From: Phorcus lineatus
Taxonomy: Eukaryota; Mollusca; Gastropoda; Trochida; Trochidae
NCBI GenBank assembly: GCA_921293015.1
Contig: OV121097.1
Coordinates: forward strand, 33,667,929-33,731,928
Direction: 5' to 3'
Length of the DNA stretch: 64,000 bases
Position numbers and translations under genes: made by a program. Of the stretch, positions 1-12,070 are shown in pieces; the stretch's first letter is position 1; each line of letters begins with the position of its first letter. The notes beneath the pieces were generated by a model. The model was not told where the DNA came from. It did not search any database and saw only the letters and a program-made list of their open reading frames with translations.

Positions 1-26
1 TTCGAGCTTAAACAGGTCCAGATAGC

Positions 27-44
27 CGATTTTGACCAAAATCG
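27..44. other. Dyad CGATTTTG-AC-CAAAATCG, repeated in nearly every monomer
   Basis: Two 8-bp arms pair perfectly around a 2-bp centre. The motif recurs at offset 27 of almost every monomer, so several hundred copies lie at 208-bp spacing. Some variants break one arm: CACAATCG (for example 1078, 3163, 4203), GCCAAATTTG (17505, 19585) and GATTTTAAAC (3988). It could be a binding site for a dimeric protein or a cruciform-forming site, but neither is shown by sequence. It forms the centre of the segment that is inverted at 25408 and 32896. Confidence 0.85.
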
Positions 45-65
45 CGGAAAAAGACTAAGTCAAAT

Positions 66-75
66 ATATGCATAT
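66..75. other. Palindrome ATATGCATAT, one per monomer
   Basis: A perfect 10-bp self-complementary sequence at offset 66 of most monomers. Variants include ATACGCATAT (for example 1737) and GCAAATT (for example 27949, 38350, 43759, 54575). It contains an NsiI-type ATGCAT core. No function is assigned. Confidence 0.8.
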
Positions 76-115
76 TGTTGTAGCGAGCGTGATAACTTTC
101 TTAAAAATGCATATT
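68..115. repeat. Short direct repeat ATGCATATT within the monomer
   Basis: ATGCATATT occurs at offsets 68-76 and 107-115, 39 bp apart, in nearly every monomer. It may be a chance AT-rich match or a trace of an older, shorter repeat unit. The surrounding sequence does not align convincingly, so the second idea is weak. Confidence 0.5.
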
Positions 116-136
116 TCTAAACCAAACTTTCATCAA

Positions 137-144
137 ATGTACAT
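137..144. other. Palindrome ATGTACAT, one per monomer
   Basis: A perfect 8-bp palindrome in the quiet core of the monomer. It is destroyed in 13 monomers by a TG-to-GT exchange (AAAGTTACAT) that travels with a particular downstream haplotype. No function is assigned. Confidence 0.75.
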
Positions 145-157
145 CACAATGTGTTCT

Positions 158-163
158 ATCGAT
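158..163. other. ATCGAT (ClaI) site, one per monomer
   Basis: ATCGAT occurs once per monomer and is rarely mutated (ACCGAT near 40310 and 51126; ATCAAT near 32822). If unmethylated, a ClaI digest would give a 208-bp ladder with occasional larger rungs. Confidence 0.85.
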
Positions 164-1456
164 TGAGCACTACGAATTTCCTGTCAGATTCTTGGTTTGG
201 GCTCCAGATTCGAGCTTAAACAGGTCCAGATAGCCGATTTTGACCAAAATCGCGGAAAAAGACTAAGTCAAATATATGCATATTGTTGTAGCGAGCGTGA
301 TAACTTTCTTAAAAATGCATATTTCTAAACCAAACTTTCATCAAATGTACATCACAATGTGTTCTATCGATTGAGCAATAAAAAATTCCTGTCAGATTCT
401 TGGTATGGGCTCCAGATTCGAGCTTAAACAGGTCCAGATAGCCGATTTTGACCAAAATCGCGGAAAAAGACTAAGTCGAAAATATGCATATTGTTGTAGC
501 GAGCGTGATAACTTTCTTAAAAATGCATATTTCTAAACCAAACTTTCATCATATGTACATCACAATGTGTTCTATCGATTGAGCAATAAAAAATTCCTGT
601 CAGATTCTTGGTATGGGCTCCCGATTCGAGCTTAAACAGGTCCAGATAGCCGATTTTGACCAAAATCGCGGAAAAAGGCTAAGTCGAATATATGCATATT
701 GTTGTAGCGAGCGTAATAACTTTCTTAAAAATGCATATTTCTAAACCAAACTTTCATCAAATGTACATCACAATGTGTTCTATCGATTGAGCAATAAAAA
801 ATTCCTGTCAGATTATTGGTATGGGCTCCAGATTCGAGCTTAAACAGGTCCAGATAGCCGATTTTGACCAAAATCGCGGAAAAAGGCTAAGTCAAATATA
901 TGCATATTGTTGTAGCGAGCGTGATAACTTTCTTAAAAATGCATATTTCTAAACCAAACTTTCATCAAATGTACATCACAATGTGTTCTATCGATTGAGC
1001 AATAAAAAATTCCTGTCAGATTCCTGGTATGGGCTCCAGATTCGAGCTTAAATAGATCCAGATAGCCGATTTTGACCACAATCGCGGAAAAAGACTAAGT
1101 CGAATATATGCATATTGTTGTAGCGAGCGTGATAACTTTCTTAAAAATGCATATTTCTGAACCAAACTTTCATCAAATGTACATCACAATGTGTTCTATC
1201 GATTGAGCAATAAACAATTCCTGTCAGATTCTTGGTATGGGCTCCAGATTCGAGCTTAAACAGGTCCACATAGCCGATTTTGACCAAAATCGCGGAAAAA
1301 GGCTAAGTCGAATATATGCATATTGTTGTAGCGAGCGTGATAACTTTCTTAAAAATGCATATTTCTAAACCAAACTTTCATCAAATGTACATCACAATGT
1401 GTTCTATCGATTGAGCAATAAAAAATTCCTGTCAGATTATTGGTATGGGCTCCAGA

Positions 1457-1670
1457 TTCGAGCTTAAACAGGTCCACATAGCCGATTTTGACCAAAATCG
1501 CAGAAAAAGACCAAGTCGAATACATGTATATGCATATTGTTGTAGCGAGCGTGATAACTTTCTTAAAAATGCATATTTCTAAACCAAACTTTCATCAAAT
1601 GTACATCACAATGTGTTCTATCGATTGAGCACTACGAATTTCCTGTCAGATTCTTGGTTTGGGCTCCAGA
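1457..1670. repeat. Lengthened monomer, 214 bp
   Basis: The only monomer found whose length is not 208 bp. It carries six extra bases at about 1523-1528, placed within TACATGTATATGCAT where other copies read TATATGCAT. The extra bases resemble an imperfect tandem copy of TATATG, consistent with slippage. All later monomers are shifted by 6 relative to the first seven. Confidence 0.93.
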
Positions 1671-2086
1671 TTTGAGCTTAAACAGGTCCAGATAGCCGAT
1701 TTTGACCAAAATCGCAGAAAAAGACTAAGTCAAATATACGCATATTGTTGTAGCGAGCGTGATAACTTTCTTAAAAATGCATATTTCTAAACCAAACTTT
1801 CATCAAATGTACATCACAATGTGTTCTATCGATTGAGCAATAAAAAATTCCTGTCAGATTCTTGGTATGGGCTCCAGATTCGAGCTTAAACAGGTCCAGA
1901 TAGCCGATTTTGACCAAAATCGCGGAAAAAGACTAAGTCGAATATATGCATATTGTTGTAGCGAGCGTGATAACTTTCTTAAAAATGCATATTTCTAAAC
2001 CAAACTTTCATCAAATGTACATCACAATGTGTTCTATCGATTGAGCAATAAAAAATTCCTGTCAGATTCTTGGTATGGGCTCCAGA

Positions 2087-3334
2087 TTCGAGCTTAAACA
2101 GGTCCAGATAGCCGATTTTGACCAAAATCGCGGAAAAAGACTAAGTCAAATATATGCATATTGTTGTAGCGAGCGTGATAACTTTCTTAAAAATGCATAT
2201 TTCTAAACCAAACTTTCATCAAATGTACATCACAATGTGTTCTATCGATTGAGCACTACGAATTTCCTGTCAGATTCTTGGTTTGGGCTCCAGATTCGAG
2301 CTTAAACAGGTCCAGATAGCCGATTTTGACCAAAATCGCGGAAAAAGACTAAGTCGAATATATGCATATTGTTGTAGCGAGCGTGATAACTTTCTTAAAA
2401 ATGCATATTTCTAAACCAAACTTTCATCAAATGTACATCACAATGTGTTCTATCGATTGAGCAATAAAAAATTCCTGTCAGATTCTTGGTATGGGCTCCA
2501 TATTCGAGCTTAAACAGGTCCAGATAGCCGATTTTGACCAAAATCGCGGAAAAAGACTAAGTCGAAAATATGCATATTGTTGTAGCGAGCGTGATAACTT
2601 TCTTAAAAATGCATATTTCTAAACCAAACTTTCATCATATGTACATCACAATGTGTTCTATCGATTGAGCAATAAAAAATTCCTGTCAGATTCTTGGTAT
2701 GGGCTCCCGATTCGAGCTTAAACAGGTCCAGATAGCCGATTTTGACCAAAATCGCGGAAAAAGGCTAAGTCGAATATATGCATATTGTTGTAGCGAGCGT
2801 GATAACTTTCTTAAAAATGCATATTTCTAAACCAAACTTTCATCAAATGTACATCACAATGTGTTCTATCGATTGAGCAATAAAAAATTCCTGTCAGATT
2901 ATTGGTATGGGCTCCAGATTCGAGCTTAAACAGGTCCACATAGCCGATTTTGACCAAAATCGCGGAAAAAGGCTAAGTCAAATATATGCATATTGTTGTA
3001 GCGAGCGTGATAACTTTCTTAAAAATGCATATTTCTAAACCAAACTTTCATCAAATGTACATCACAATGTGTTCTATCGATTGAGCAATAAAAAATTCCT
3101 GTCAGATTCTTGGTATAGGCTCCAGATTCGAGCTTAAACAGGTCCAGATAGCCGATTTTGACCACAATCGCGGAAAAAGACTAAGTCGAATATATGCATA
3201 TTGTTGTAGCGAGCGTGATAACTTTCTTAAAAATGCATATTTCTGAACCAAACTTTCATCAAATGTACATCACAATGTGTTCTATCGATTGAGCAATAAA
3301 CAATTCCTGTCAGATTCTTGGTATGGGCTCCAGA
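2087..3334. repeat. Six-monomer block, copy 2 (of 1-1248)
   Basis: Second copy of the block at 1-1248, recognised by the same series of rare variants. Its last monomer (3127) is also the first monomer of the five-monomer tandem pair that follows, so successive duplications overlap. Confidence 0.85.
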
Positions 3335-5206
3335 TTCGAGCTTAAACAGGTCCACATAGCCGATTTTGACCAAAATCGCAGAAAAAGACCAAGTCGAATA
3401 TATGCATATTGTTGTAGCGAGCGGGATAACTTTCTTAAAAATGCATATTTCTAAACCAAACTTTCATCAAATGTACATCACAATGTGTTCTATCGATTGA
3501 GCACTACGAATTTCCTGTCAGATTCTTGGTTTGGGCTCCAGATTTGAGCTTAAACAGGTCCAGATAGCCGATTTTGACCAAAATCGCGGAAAAAGACTAA
3601 GTCGAATATATGCATATTGTTGTAGCGAGCGTGATAACTTTCTTAAAAATGCATATTTCTAAACCAAACTTTCATCAAATGTACATCACAATGTGTTCTA
3701 TCGATTGAGCAATAAAAAAATCCTGTCAGATTATTGGTATGGGCTCCAGATTCGAGCTTAAACAGGTCCAGATAGCCGATTTTGACCAAAATCGCGGAAA
3801 AAGGCTAAGTCGAATATATTCATATTGTTGTAGCGAGCGTGATAACTTTCTTAAAAATGCATATTTCTAAACCAAACTTTCATCAAATGTACATCACAAT
3901 GTGTTCTATCGATTGAGCAATAAAAAATTCCTGTCAGATTCTTGGTTTGGGCTCCAGATTCGAGCTTAAACAGGTCCAGATAGCCGATTTTAAACAAAAT
4001 CGCGGAAAAAGGCTAAGTCAAATATATGCATATTGTTGTAGCGAGCGTGATAACTTTCTTAAAAATGCATATTTCTAAACCAAACTTTCATCAAATGTAC
4101 ATCACAATGTGTTCTATCGATTGAGCAATAAAAAATTCCTGTCAGATTCTTGGTATGGGCTCCAGATTCGAGCTTAAACAGGTCCAGATAGCCGATTTTG
4201 ACCACAATCGCGGAAAAAGACTAAGTCGAATATATGCATATTGTTGTAGCGAGCGTGATAACTTTCTTAAAAATGCATATTTCTGAACCAAACTTTCATC
4301 AAATGTACATCACAATGTGTTCTATCGATTGAGCAATAAACAATTCCTGTCAGATTCTTGGTATGGGCTCCAGATTCGAGCTTAAACAGGTCCACATAGC
4401 CGATTTTGACCAAAATCGCAGAAAAAGACCAAGTCGAATATATGCATATTGTTGTAGCGAGCGTGATAACTTTCTTAAAAATGCATATTTCTAAACCAAA
4501 CTTTCATCAAATGTACATCACAATGTGTTCTATCGATTGAACACTACGAATTTCCTGTCAGATTCTTGGTTTGGGCTCCAGATTTGAGCTTAAACAGGTC
4601 CAGATAGCCGATTTTGACTAAAATCGCGGAAAAAGACTAAGTCGAATATATGCATATTGTTGTAGCGAGCGTGATAACTTTCTTAAAAATGCATATTTCT
4701 AAACCAAACTTTCATCAAATGTACATCACAATGTGTTCTATCGATTGAGCAATAAAAAATTCCTGTCAGATTATTGGTATGGGCTCCAGATTCGAGCTTA
4801 AACAGGTCCAGATAGCCGATTTTGACCAAAATCGCGGAAAAAGGCTAAGTCGAATATATGCATATTGTTGTAGCGAGCGTGATAACTTTCTTAAAAATGC
4901 ATATTTCTAAACCAAACTTTCATCAAATGTACATCACAATGTGTTCTATCGATTGAGCAATAAAAAATTCCTGTCAGATTATTGGTATGGGCTCCAGATT
5001 CGAGCTTAAACAGGTCCAGATAGCCGATTTTGACCAAAATCGCGGAAAAAGGCTAAGTCGAATATATGCATATTGTTGTAGCGAGCGTGATAACTTTCTT
5101 AAAAATGCATATTTCTAAACCAAACTTTCATCAAATGTACATCACAATGTGTTCTATCGATTGAGCAATAAAAAATTCCTGTCAGATTCTTGGTATGGGC
5201 TCCAGA
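3127..5206. repeat. Five-monomer higher-order repeat, two tandem copies
   Basis: Monomers 3127, 3335, 3543, 3751 and 3959 match 4167, 4375, 4583, 4791 and 4999. Shared marks in order are CCACAATCGCGG with CTGAACC; CCACATAGCC with GACCAAGTCG; TTTGAGC; and two monomers with AAGGCTAAG. The unit is 1040 bp. Private changes (GCGGGATAAC near 3424, GATTTTAAAC near 3988, GAACACTACG near 4540) show the copies have diverged. Confidence 0.85.
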
Positions 5207-6454
5207 TTCGAGCTTAAACAGGTTCACATAGCCGATTTTGACCAAAATCGCAGAAAAAGACCAAGTCGAATATATGCATATTGTTGTAGCGAGCGTGATA
5301 ACTTTCTTAAAAATGCATATTTCTAAACCAAACTTTCATCAAATGTACATCACAATGTGTTCTATCGATTGAGCACTACGAATTTCCTGTCAGATTCTTG
5401 GTTTGGGCTCCAGATTTGAGCTTAAACAGGTCCAGATAGCCGATTTTGACCAAAATCGCAGAAAAAGACTAAGTCAAATATACGCATATTGTTGTAGCGA
5501 GCGTGATAACTTTCTTAAAAATGCATATTTCTAAACCAAACTTTCATCAAATGTACATCACAATGTGTTCTATCGATTGAGCAATAAAAAATTCCTGTCA
5601 GATTCTTGGTATGGGCTCCAGATTCGAGCTTAAACAGGTCCAGATAGCCGATTTTAACCAAAATCGCGGAAAAAGACTAAGTCGAATATATGCATATTGT
5701 TGTAGCGAGCGTGATAACTTTCTTAAAAATGCATATTTCTAAACCAAACTTTCATCAAATGTACATCACAATGTGTTCTATCGATTGAGCAATAAAAAAT
5801 TCCTGTCAGATTCTTGGTATGGGCTCCAGATTCGAGCTTAAACAGGTCCAGATAGCCGATTTTGACCAAAATCGCGGAAAAAGACTAGGTCAAATATATG
5901 CATATTGTTGTAGCGAGCGTGATAACTTTCTTAAAAATGCATATTTCTAAACCAAACTTTCATCAAATGTACATCACAATGTGTTCTATCGATTGAGCAC
6001 TACGAATTTCCTGTCAGATTCTTGGTTTGGGCTCCAGATTCGAGCTTAAACAGGTCCAGATAGCCGATTTTGACCAAAATCGCGGAAAAAGACTAAGTCA
6101 AATATATGCATATTGTTGTAGCGAGCGTGATAACATTCTTAAAAATGCATATTTCTAAACCAAACTTTCATCAAATGTACATCACAATGTGTTCTATCGA
6201 TTGAGCAATAAAAAATTCCTGTCAGATTCTTGGTATGGGCTCCAGATTCGAGCTTAAACAGGTCCAGATAGCCGATTTTGACCAAAATCGCGGAAAAAGA
6301 CTAAGTCGAAAATATGCATATTGTTGTAGCGAGCGTGATACCTTTCTTAAAAATGCATATTTCTAAACCAAACTTTCATCATATGTACATCACAATGTGT
6401 TCTATCGATTGAGCAATAAAAAATTCCTGTCAGATTCTTGGTATGGGCTCCAGA
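5207..6454. repeat. Mixed satellite monomers
   Basis: Six monomers of the same 208-bp satellite. The first (GGTTCACATAGCC, GACCAAGTCG) extends the pattern of the previous block. The monomers at 5831-6454 resemble 1-624, including GTCGAAAAT with CATCATATG near 6309-6384. No gene or foreign sequence is seen. Confidence 0.85.
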
Positions 6455-9400
6455 TTCGAGCTTAAACAGGTCCAGATAGCCGATTTTGACCAAAATCGCG
6501 GAAAAAGACTAAGTCGAATATATGCATATTGTTGTAGCGAGCGTGATAACTTTCTTAAAAATGCATATTTCTGAACCAAACTTTCATCAAAGGTACATCA
6601 CAATGTGTTCTATCGATTGAGCAATAAACAATTCCTGTCAGATTCTTGGTATGGGCTCCAGATTCGAGCTTAAACAGGTCCACATAGCCGATTTTGACCA
6701 AAATCGCAGAAAAAGACCAAGTCGAATATATGCATATTGTTGTAGCGAGCGGGATAACTTTCTTAAAAATGCATATTTCTAAACCAAACTTTCATCAAAT
6801 GTACATCACAATGTGTTCTATCGATTGAGCACTACGAATTTCCTGTCAGATTCTTGGTTTGGGCTCCAGATTTGAGCTTAAACAGGTCCAGATAGCCGAT
6901 TTTGACCAAAATCGCAGAAAAAGACTAAGTCAAATATACGCATATTGTTGTAGCGAGCGTGATAACTTTCTTAAAAATGCATATTTCTAAACCAAACTTT
7001 CATCAAATGTACATCACAATGTGTTCTATCGATTGAGCAATAAAAAATTCCTGTCAGATTCTTGGTATGGGCTCCAGATTCGAGCTTAAACAGGTCCAGA
7101 TAGCCGATTTTGACCAAAATCGCGGAAAAAGACTAAGTCGAATATATGCATATTGTTGTAGCGAGCGTGATAACTTTCTTAAAAATGCATATTTCTAAAC
7201 CAAACTTTCATCAAATGTACATCACAATGTGTTCTATCGATTGAGCAATAAAAAATTCCTGTCAGATTCTTGGTATGGGCTCCAGATTCGAGCTTAAACA
7301 GGTCCAGATAGCCGATTTTGACCAAAATCGCGGAAAAAGACTAAGTCGAATATATGCATATTGTTGTAGCGAGCGTGATAACTTTCTTAAAAATGCATAT
7401 TTCTAAACCAAACTTTCATCAAATGTACATCACAATGTGTTCTATCGATTGAGCAATAAACAATTCCTGTCAGATTATTGGTATGGGCTCCAGATTCGAG
7501 CTTAAACAGGTCCAGATAGCCGATTTTGACCAAAATCGCGGAAAAAGACTAAGTCGAATATATGCATATTGTTGTAGCGAGCGTGATAACTTTCTTAAAA
7601 ATGCATATTTCTAAACCAAACTTTCATCAAATGTACATCACAATGTGTTCTATCGATTGAGCACTACGAATTTCCTGTCAGATTCTTGGTTTGGGCTCCA
7701 GATTCGAGCTTAAACAGGTCCAGATAGCCGATTTTGACCAAAATCGCGGAAAAAGACTAAGTCAAATATATGCATATTGTTGTAGCGAGCGTGATAACTT
7801 TCTTAAAAATGCATATTTCTAAACCAAACTTTCATCAAATGTACATCACAATGTGTTCTATCGATTGAGCAATAAAAAATTCCTGTCAGATTCTTGGTAT
7901 GGGCTCCAGATTCGAGCTTAAACAGGTCCAGATAGCCGATTTTGACCAAAATCGCGGAAAAAGACTAAGTCGAATATATGCATATTGTTGTAGCGAGCGT
8001 GATAACTTTCTTAAAAATGCATATTTCTAAACCAAACTTTCATCAAATGTACATCACAATGTGTTCTATCGATTGAGCAATAAAAAATTCCTGTCAGATT
8101 CTTGGTATGGGCTCCAGATTCGAGCTTAAACAGGTCCACATAGCCGATTTTGACCACAATCGCGGAAAAAGACTAAGTCGAATATATGCATATTGTTGTA
8201 GCGAGCGTGATAACTTTCTTAAAAATGCATATTTCTGAACCAAACTTTCATCAAATGTACATCACAATGTGTTCTATCGATTGAGCAATAAACAATTCCT
8301 GTCAGATTCTTGGTATGGGCTCCAGATTCGAGCTTAAACAGGTCCACATAGCCGATTTTGACCAAAATCGCAGAAAAAGACCAAGTCGAATATATGCATA
8401 TTGTTGTAGCGAGCGTGATAACTTTCTTAAAAATGCATATTTCTAAACCAAACTTTCATCAAATGTACATCACAATGTGTTCTATCGATTGAGCAATACG
8501 AATTTCCTGTCAGATTCTTGGTTTGGGCTCCAGATTTGAGCTTAAACAGGTCCAGATAGCCGATTTTGACCAAAATCGCGGAAAAAGACTAAGTCAAATA
8601 TACGCATATTGTTGTAGCGAGCGTGATAACTTTCTTAAAAATGCATATTTCTAAACCAAACTTTCATCAAATGTACATCACAATGTGTTCTATCGATTGA
8701 GCAATAAAAAATTCCTGTCAGATTCTTGGTATGGGCTCCAGATTCGAGCTTAAACAGGTCCAGATAGCCGATTTTGACCAAAATCGCGGAAAAAGACTAA
8801 GTCGAATATATGCATATTGTTGTAGCGAGCGTGATAACTTTCTTAAAAATGCATATTTCTAAACCAAACTTTCATCAAATGTACATCACAATGTGTTCTA
8901 TCGATTGAGCAATAAAAAATTCCTGTCAGATTCTTGGTATGGGCTCCAGATTCGAGCTTAAACAGGTCCAGATAGCCGATTTTGACCAAAATCGCGGAAA
9001 AAGACTAAGTCGAATATATGCATATTGTTGTAGCGAGCGTGATAACTTTCTTAAAAATGCATAATTCTAAACCAAACTTTCATCAAATGTACATCACAAT
9101 GTGTTCTATCGATTGAGCAATAAACAATTCCTGTCAGATTATTGGTATGGGCTCCAGATTCGAGCTTAAACAGGTCCAGATAGCCGATTTTGACCAAAAT
9201 CGCGGAAAAAGACTAAGTCGAATATATGCATATTGTTGTAGCGAGCGTGATAACTTTCTTAAAAATGCATATTTCTAAACCAAACTTTCATCAAATGTAC
9301 ATCACAATGTGTTCTATCGATTGAGCACTACGAATTTCCTGTCAGATTCTTGGTTTGGGCTCCAGATTCGAGCTTAAACAGGTCCAGATAGCCGATTTTG

Positions 9401-9782
9401 ACCAAAATCGCGGAAAAAGACTAAGTCAAATATATGCATATTGTTGTAGCGAGCGTGATAACTTTCTTAAAAATGCATATTTCTAAACCAAACTTTCATC
9501 AAATGTACATCACAATGTGTTCTATCGATTGAGCAATAAAAAATTCCTGTCAGATTCTTGGTATGGGCTCCAGATTCGAGCTTAAACAGGTCCAGATAGC
9601 CGATTTTGACCAAAATCGCGGAAAAAGACTAAGTCGAATATATGCATATTGTTGTAGCGAGCGTGATAACTTTCTTAAAAATGCATATTTCTAAACCAAA
9701 CTTTCATCAAATGTACATCACAATGTGTTCTATCGATTGAGCAATAAAAAATTCCTGTCAGATTCTTGGTATGGGCTCCAGA
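6455..9782. repeat. Eight-monomer higher-order repeat, two tandem copies
   Basis: Monomers 6455-8118 match 8119-9782 in order at an offset of 1664 bp. Shared marks are CTGAACC with CAATAAACAATT; GACCAAGTCG; TTTGAGC with GTCAAATATACGC; CAATAAACAATT followed by ATTATTGG (7457 and 9121); and the CACTACGAATTT monomer that follows. Private changes include AAAGGTACAT near 6589 and GCATAATTCT near 9059. Confidence 0.88.
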
Positions 9783-12070
9783 TTCGAGCTTAAACAGGTC
9801 CAGATAGCCGATTTTGACCAAAATCGCGGAAAAAGACTAAGTCGAATATATGCATATTGTTGTAGCGAGCGTGATAACTTTCTTAAAAATGCATATTTCT
9901 AAACCAAACTTTCATCAAATGTACATCACAATGTGTTCTATCGATTGAGCAATAAAAAATTCCTGTCAGATTCTTGGTATGGGCTCCAGATTCGAGCTTA
10001 AACAGGTCCAGATAGCCGATTTTGACCAAAATCGCGGAAAAAGGCTAAGTCGAATATATGCATATTGTTGTAGCGAGCGTGATAACTTTCTTAAAAATGC
10101 ATATTTCTAAACCAAACTTTCATCAAATGTACATCACAATGTGTTCTATCGATTGAGCACTACGAATTTCCTGTCAGATTCTTGGTTTGGGCTCCAGATT
10201 CGAGCTTAAACAGGTCCAGATAGCCGATTTTGACCAAAATCGCGGAAAAAGACTAAGTCAAATATATGCATATTGTTGTAGCGAGCGGGATAACTTTCTT
10301 AAAAATGCATATTTCTAAACCAAACTTTCATCAAATGTACATCACAATGTGTTCTATCGATTGAGCAATAAAAAATTCCTGTCAGATTCTTGGTATGGGC
10401 TCCAGATTCGAGCTTAAACAGGTCCAGATAGCCGATTTTGACCAAAATCGCGGAAAAAGACTAAGTCGAATATATGCATATTGTTGTAGCGAGCGTGATA
10501 ACTTTCTTAAAAATGCATATTTCTAAACCAAACTTTCATCAAATGTACATCACAATGTGTTCTATCGATTGAGCAATAAAAAATTCCTGTCAGATTCTTG
10601 GTATGGGCTCCAGATTCGAGCTTAAACAGGTCCAGATAGCCGATTTTGACCACAATCGCGGAAAAAGACTAAGTCGAATATATGCATATTGTTGTAGCGA
10701 GCGTGATAACTTTCTTAAAAATGCATATTTCTAAACCAAACTTTCATCAAATGTACATCACAATGTGTTCTATCGATTGAGCAATACGAATTTCCTGTCA
10801 GATTCTTGGTATGGGCTCCAGATTCGAGCTTAAACAGGTCCAGATAGCCGATTTTGACCAAAATCGCGGAAAAAGACTAAGTCGAAAATATGCATATTGT
10901 TGTAGCGAGCGTGATAACTTTCTTAAAAATGCATATTTCTAAACCAAACTTTCATCATATGTACATCACAATGTGTTCTATCGATTGAGCAATAAAAAAT
11001 TCCTGTCAGATTCTTGGTATGGGCTCCAGATTCGAGCTTAAACAGGTCCAGATAGCCGATTTTGACCAAAATCGCAGAAAAAGACTAAGTCAAATATATG
11101 CATATTGTTGTAGCGAGCGTGATAACTTTCTTAAAAATGCATATTTCTGAACCAAACTTTCATCAAATGTACATCACAATGTGTTCTATCGATTGAGCAA
11201 TAAAAAATTCCTGTCAGATTCTTAATATGGGATCCAGATTCGAGCTTAAACAGGTCCAGATAGCCGATTTTGACCAAAATCGCGGAAAAAGACTAAGTCG
11301 AATATATGCATATTGTTGTAGCGAGCGTGATAACTTTCTTAAAAATGCATATTTCTAAACCAAACTTTCATCAAATGTACATCACAATGTGTTCTATCGA
11401 TTGAGCAATAAAAAATTCCTGTCAGATTCTTGGTATGGGCTCCAGATTCGAGCTTAAACAGGTCCAGATAGCCGATTTTGACCAAAATCGCAGAAAAAGA
11501 CTAAGTCAAATATATGCATATTGTTGTAGCGAGCGTGATAACTTTCTTAAAAATGCATATTTCTGAACCAAACTTTCATCAAATGTACATCACAATGTGT
11601 TCTATCGATTGAGCAATAAAAAATTCCTGTCAGATTCTTGGTATGGGCTCCAGATTCGAGCTTAAACAGGTCCAGATAGCCGATTTTGACCAAAATCGCG
11701 GAAAAAGACTAAGTCGAATATATGCATATTGTTGTAGCGAGCGTGATAACTTTCTTAAAAATGCATATTTCTAAACCAAACTTTCATCAAATGTACATCA
11801 CAATGTGTTCTATCGATTGAGCAATAAAAAATTCCTGTCAGATTCTTGGTATGGGCTCCAGATTCGAGCTTAAACAGGTCCAGATAGCCGATTTTGACCA
11901 AAATCGCGGAAAAAGACTAAGTCGAATATATGCATATTGTTGTAGCGAGCGTGATAACTTTCTTAAAAATGCATATTTCTAAACCAAACTTTCATCAAAT
12001 GTACATCACAATGTGTTCTATCGATTGAGCAATAAAAAATTCCTGTCAGATTCTTGGTATGGGCTCCAGA
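9783..12070. repeat. Mixed satellite monomers
   Basis: Eleven monomers without one clear long unit. Copies with CGCAGAAAAAG, GTCAAAT and CTGAACC (11031, 11447, then 12071) alternate irregularly with majority-type copies. A private GGGATCC near 11228 adds a BamHI site. No gene or foreign sequence is seen. Confidence 0.85.

Larger units (their letters stand above)
1..208. repeat. Representative satellite monomer (reference for offsets)
   Basis: First complete monomer in the chosen register, used for offsets in other entries. G+C is 77 of 208 by hand count. From left to right: variable segment (offsets 1-65) with an 18-bp dyad at 27-44; a quieter core (about 66-168) with palindromes at 66-75, 137-144 and 158-163; and a second variable segment (169-208). 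Recurrent variant offsets are 4, 21, 39, 46, 50, 53, 55, 62, 65, 75, 85, 119, 138-139, 145, 170, 173-175, 177, 191, 194-195 and 197. This copy carries the CACTACGAATTT and TTGGTTTGGG form at 169-200; most copies carry CAATAAAAAATT and TTGGTATGGG. The length of 208 leaves remainder 1 on division by 3, so no frame can stay in register across copies. Confidence 0.97.
1..1248. repeat. Six-monomer block, copy 1 (duplicated at 2087-3334)
   Basis: Monomers starting at 1, 209, 417, 625, 833 and 1041 match those at 2087-3127 in order. Shared rare marks are GTCGAAAAT with CATCATATG in the third, GGCTCCCGATTCG in the fourth and CCACAATCGCGG with CTGAACC in the sixth. The offset is ten monomers plus the 6-bp insertion (2086 bp). 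Small differences exist, such as GTCAAAT against GTCGAAT in the second monomer. Parts of the same cassette recur near 5831-6454. Confidence 0.85.

Noticed and set aside
111-139. Hammerhead ribozyme on the minus strand (TTGATGAAAG ... GAAA), as found in some animal satellites
   Set aside because: The core needs CUGANGA, but the first C is U here, and the bases between core parts do not form a stem II. A covariance-model search would settle it.
208-225. CENP-B box at ATTCGAGCTTAAACAGG
   Set aside because: TTCG matches, but the required A at box position 10 is T and the CGGG part reads ACAG. Too many essential positions fail.
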